Positions 5,927 to 6,372 of a stretch of 6,372 nucleotides of DNA are shown here, one piece after another. The notes under the pieces were generated by a model that saw only the letters and a list, made by a program, of their open reading frames with translations, had not been told where the DNA came from and made no database searches. The stretch is from an uncultured Clostridia bacterium (GTDB taxonomy: Bacteria > Bacillota > Clostridia > Oscillospirales > Acutalibacteraceae). The stretch is from positions 1-6,372 of the forward strand of contig CAJFUH010000204.1 of the NCBI GenBank assembly GCA_904420155.1, given 5' to 3'. The stretch's first letter is position 1, and each line of letters opens with the position of its first letter. Both the position numbers and the translations under genes were made by a program.

Positions 5927-6004
5927 CGCGACTTGGGCGCGGCGGCTCGCCGCTGGGAAACGTTGATAAAAAAGATACCACACAAACGCGAGTGAAAAGG
6001 CAAA

Positions 6005-6046
6005 ATAAAAAACTGAGCCCGGAACGCGAATTGCGTCCAGGCTCAG
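6005..6046 (-). terminator. Minus-strand terminator, middle unit of the array
   Basis: CTGAGCC/GGCTCAG (6013-6019 with 6040-6046) continues inward through one mismatch to GGA/TCC and CGC/GCG around a GAATT loop. On the minus strand it is followed by TTTTTTATTTTG. This is the most typical terminator of the three larger hairpins. Confidence 0.75.
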
Positions 6047-6093
6047 CCTGGTGGGAAGCGTTGACAAAAAAGATACCCATATAAAACACAGGC

Positions 6094-6129
6094 AAAAACA
6101 TAACGCACCTCACTTTGTGGGATGCGCGT
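6094..6129 (-). terminator. Terminator-like hairpin, right unit of the array
   Basis: ACGCACCTCAC pairs with GTGGGATGCGCGT around loop TTT (6103-6129) with one mismatch and wobble pairs. The minus strand continues with TATGTTTTT. Confidence 0.5.
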
Positions 6130-6300
6130 CTTATCTGTGGCGACTTGCCGCTGTGTCATTCGTACAATATAGATACACACCCACCCGCTGAAAAACAGGT
6201 CTGTCCTTTTAGAGCAAACAAAAGGAATGCGCACGGTTGCTCCGTAATAATTCGTAACAGAACTGTTGCGGCATATCCGCGCTTAAATCAGATAGGGGTA

Positions 6301-6372
6301 TCAATCCTCAAATTGTGCTTTGATCCTCTCATTTACTCGAGCATCCATCCCATTCGGCAGTAGTACTAAATC
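6301..6372 (-). CDS. Possible C-terminal end of a gene entering from the right
   Basis: On the minus strand one frame is open from the window edge for 23 codons to a TGA at 6301-6303, ending MDARVNERIKAQFED. The composition (Arg, Glu, Lys, Asp) is protein-like and helical, and a gene ending here would suit the minus-strand terminators at 5898-6129. A stretch this short is open by chance about one time in three, so the call is weak and no family can be assigned. Confidence 0.25.
   Translation of the reverse strand, partial: DLVLLPNGMDARVNERIKAQFED

Larger units (their letters stand above)
5836..6131 (-). repeat. Three-unit hairpin array with exact 98-bp period
   Basis: A conserved box of about 40 bases (plus-strand TGGGAAACGTTGA, then six A, then GATACC) occurs at 5856-5895, 5954-5993 and 6052-6091, that is at steps of 98 and 98. 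Copies 1 and 2 agree at 38 of 40 bases; copy 3 agrees well only over its first 26. Each box is directly preceded on the plus strand by a small hairpin: 5836-5856, 5939-5953 and 6037-6051. Each is followed by an A-rich stretch and a larger hairpin: 5907-5926, 6013-6046 and 6103-6129. The hairpin sequences differ from unit to unit while the pairing is kept. Read on the minus strand, each unit is a terminator-like stem, a T-rich tail, the conserved box and a small stem. No protein is supported. Confidence 0.85.

Noticed and set aside
6061..6086. Plus-strand promoter with TTGACA in the third repeat box
   Set aside because: No -10 lies at 16-18 bases, and the other two copies read TTGATA with no -10 either.
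5856..6091. CRISPR array
   Set aside because: There are only three units, the third is diverged, the spacers are about 58 bases and form hairpins, and no cas gene is present.
5785..6234. Several minus-strand frames repeating phrases such as FVWYLFYQRFP
   Set aside because: The repeated peptides come from the 98-bp repeat read in different frames, with hairpins inside the frames and no ribosome binding sites.
6115..6363. 82-residue plus-strand frame
   Set aside because: It has a TTG start inside a hairpin, no ribosome binding site and no recognisable sequence.

Overview
The window looks like chromosomal DNA of a Firmicute, most likely a gut-type member of the Clostridia (an Oscillospiraceae-like genome is my guess). 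The grounds are AGGAGG-type ribosome binding sites, sigma-A promoters with 17-base spacers, Firmicute-style lipoprotein and HxlR genes, rho-independent terminators, and mixed base composition: AT-rich spacers with GC-rich hairpin blocks. No tRNA, rRNA, CRISPR array or intact mobile element was seen.

Layout, left to right. (1) Positions 1-1602, minus strand: three closely spaced genes. A small membrane protein comes first, then a soluble coiled-coil protein with two zinc ribbons, then a membrane protein with a C-terminal zinc ribbon that is cut by the left edge. A promoter lies at 1711-1739. (2) 1603-2229: long spacer carrying that promoter and a candidate plus-strand promoter. (3) 2230-2733, plus strand: zinc ribbon followed by two membrane helices, ending in a perfect 42-bp palindromic terminator. 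(4) 2907-3271: dense block of hairpins and a degenerate direct repeat. (5) 3291-4154, minus strand: a methylthioadenosine/S-adenosylhomocysteine nucleosidase that carries a lipoprotein signal, so it probably works outside the membrane; it has a strong promoter at 4213-4241. (6) 4353-4487: truncated second copy of the 3' end of the gene at 2230-2733, followed by its own terminator. (7) 4762-5328 (minus) and 5456-5788 (plus): a divergent pair, a flavin reductase-like FMN protein and an HxlR-family regulator, with overlapping promoters and palindromes between them. (8) 5836-6131: three repeat units spaced at exactly 98 bp. Each pairs a conserved box with hairpins of changing sequence; on the minus strand the larger hairpins read as terminators. 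(9) The last 72 bases may hold the end of a minus-strand gene entering from the right.

Functionally, the zinc-ribbon membrane proteins form one theme (unknown role). The HxlR/flavin reductase pair is a familiar redox-type regulatory arrangement. The exported nucleosidase stands alone. The parts that known families explain least are the 98-bp hairpin array, the hairpin block at 2907-3271 and the broken duplicate around the nucleosidase gene.
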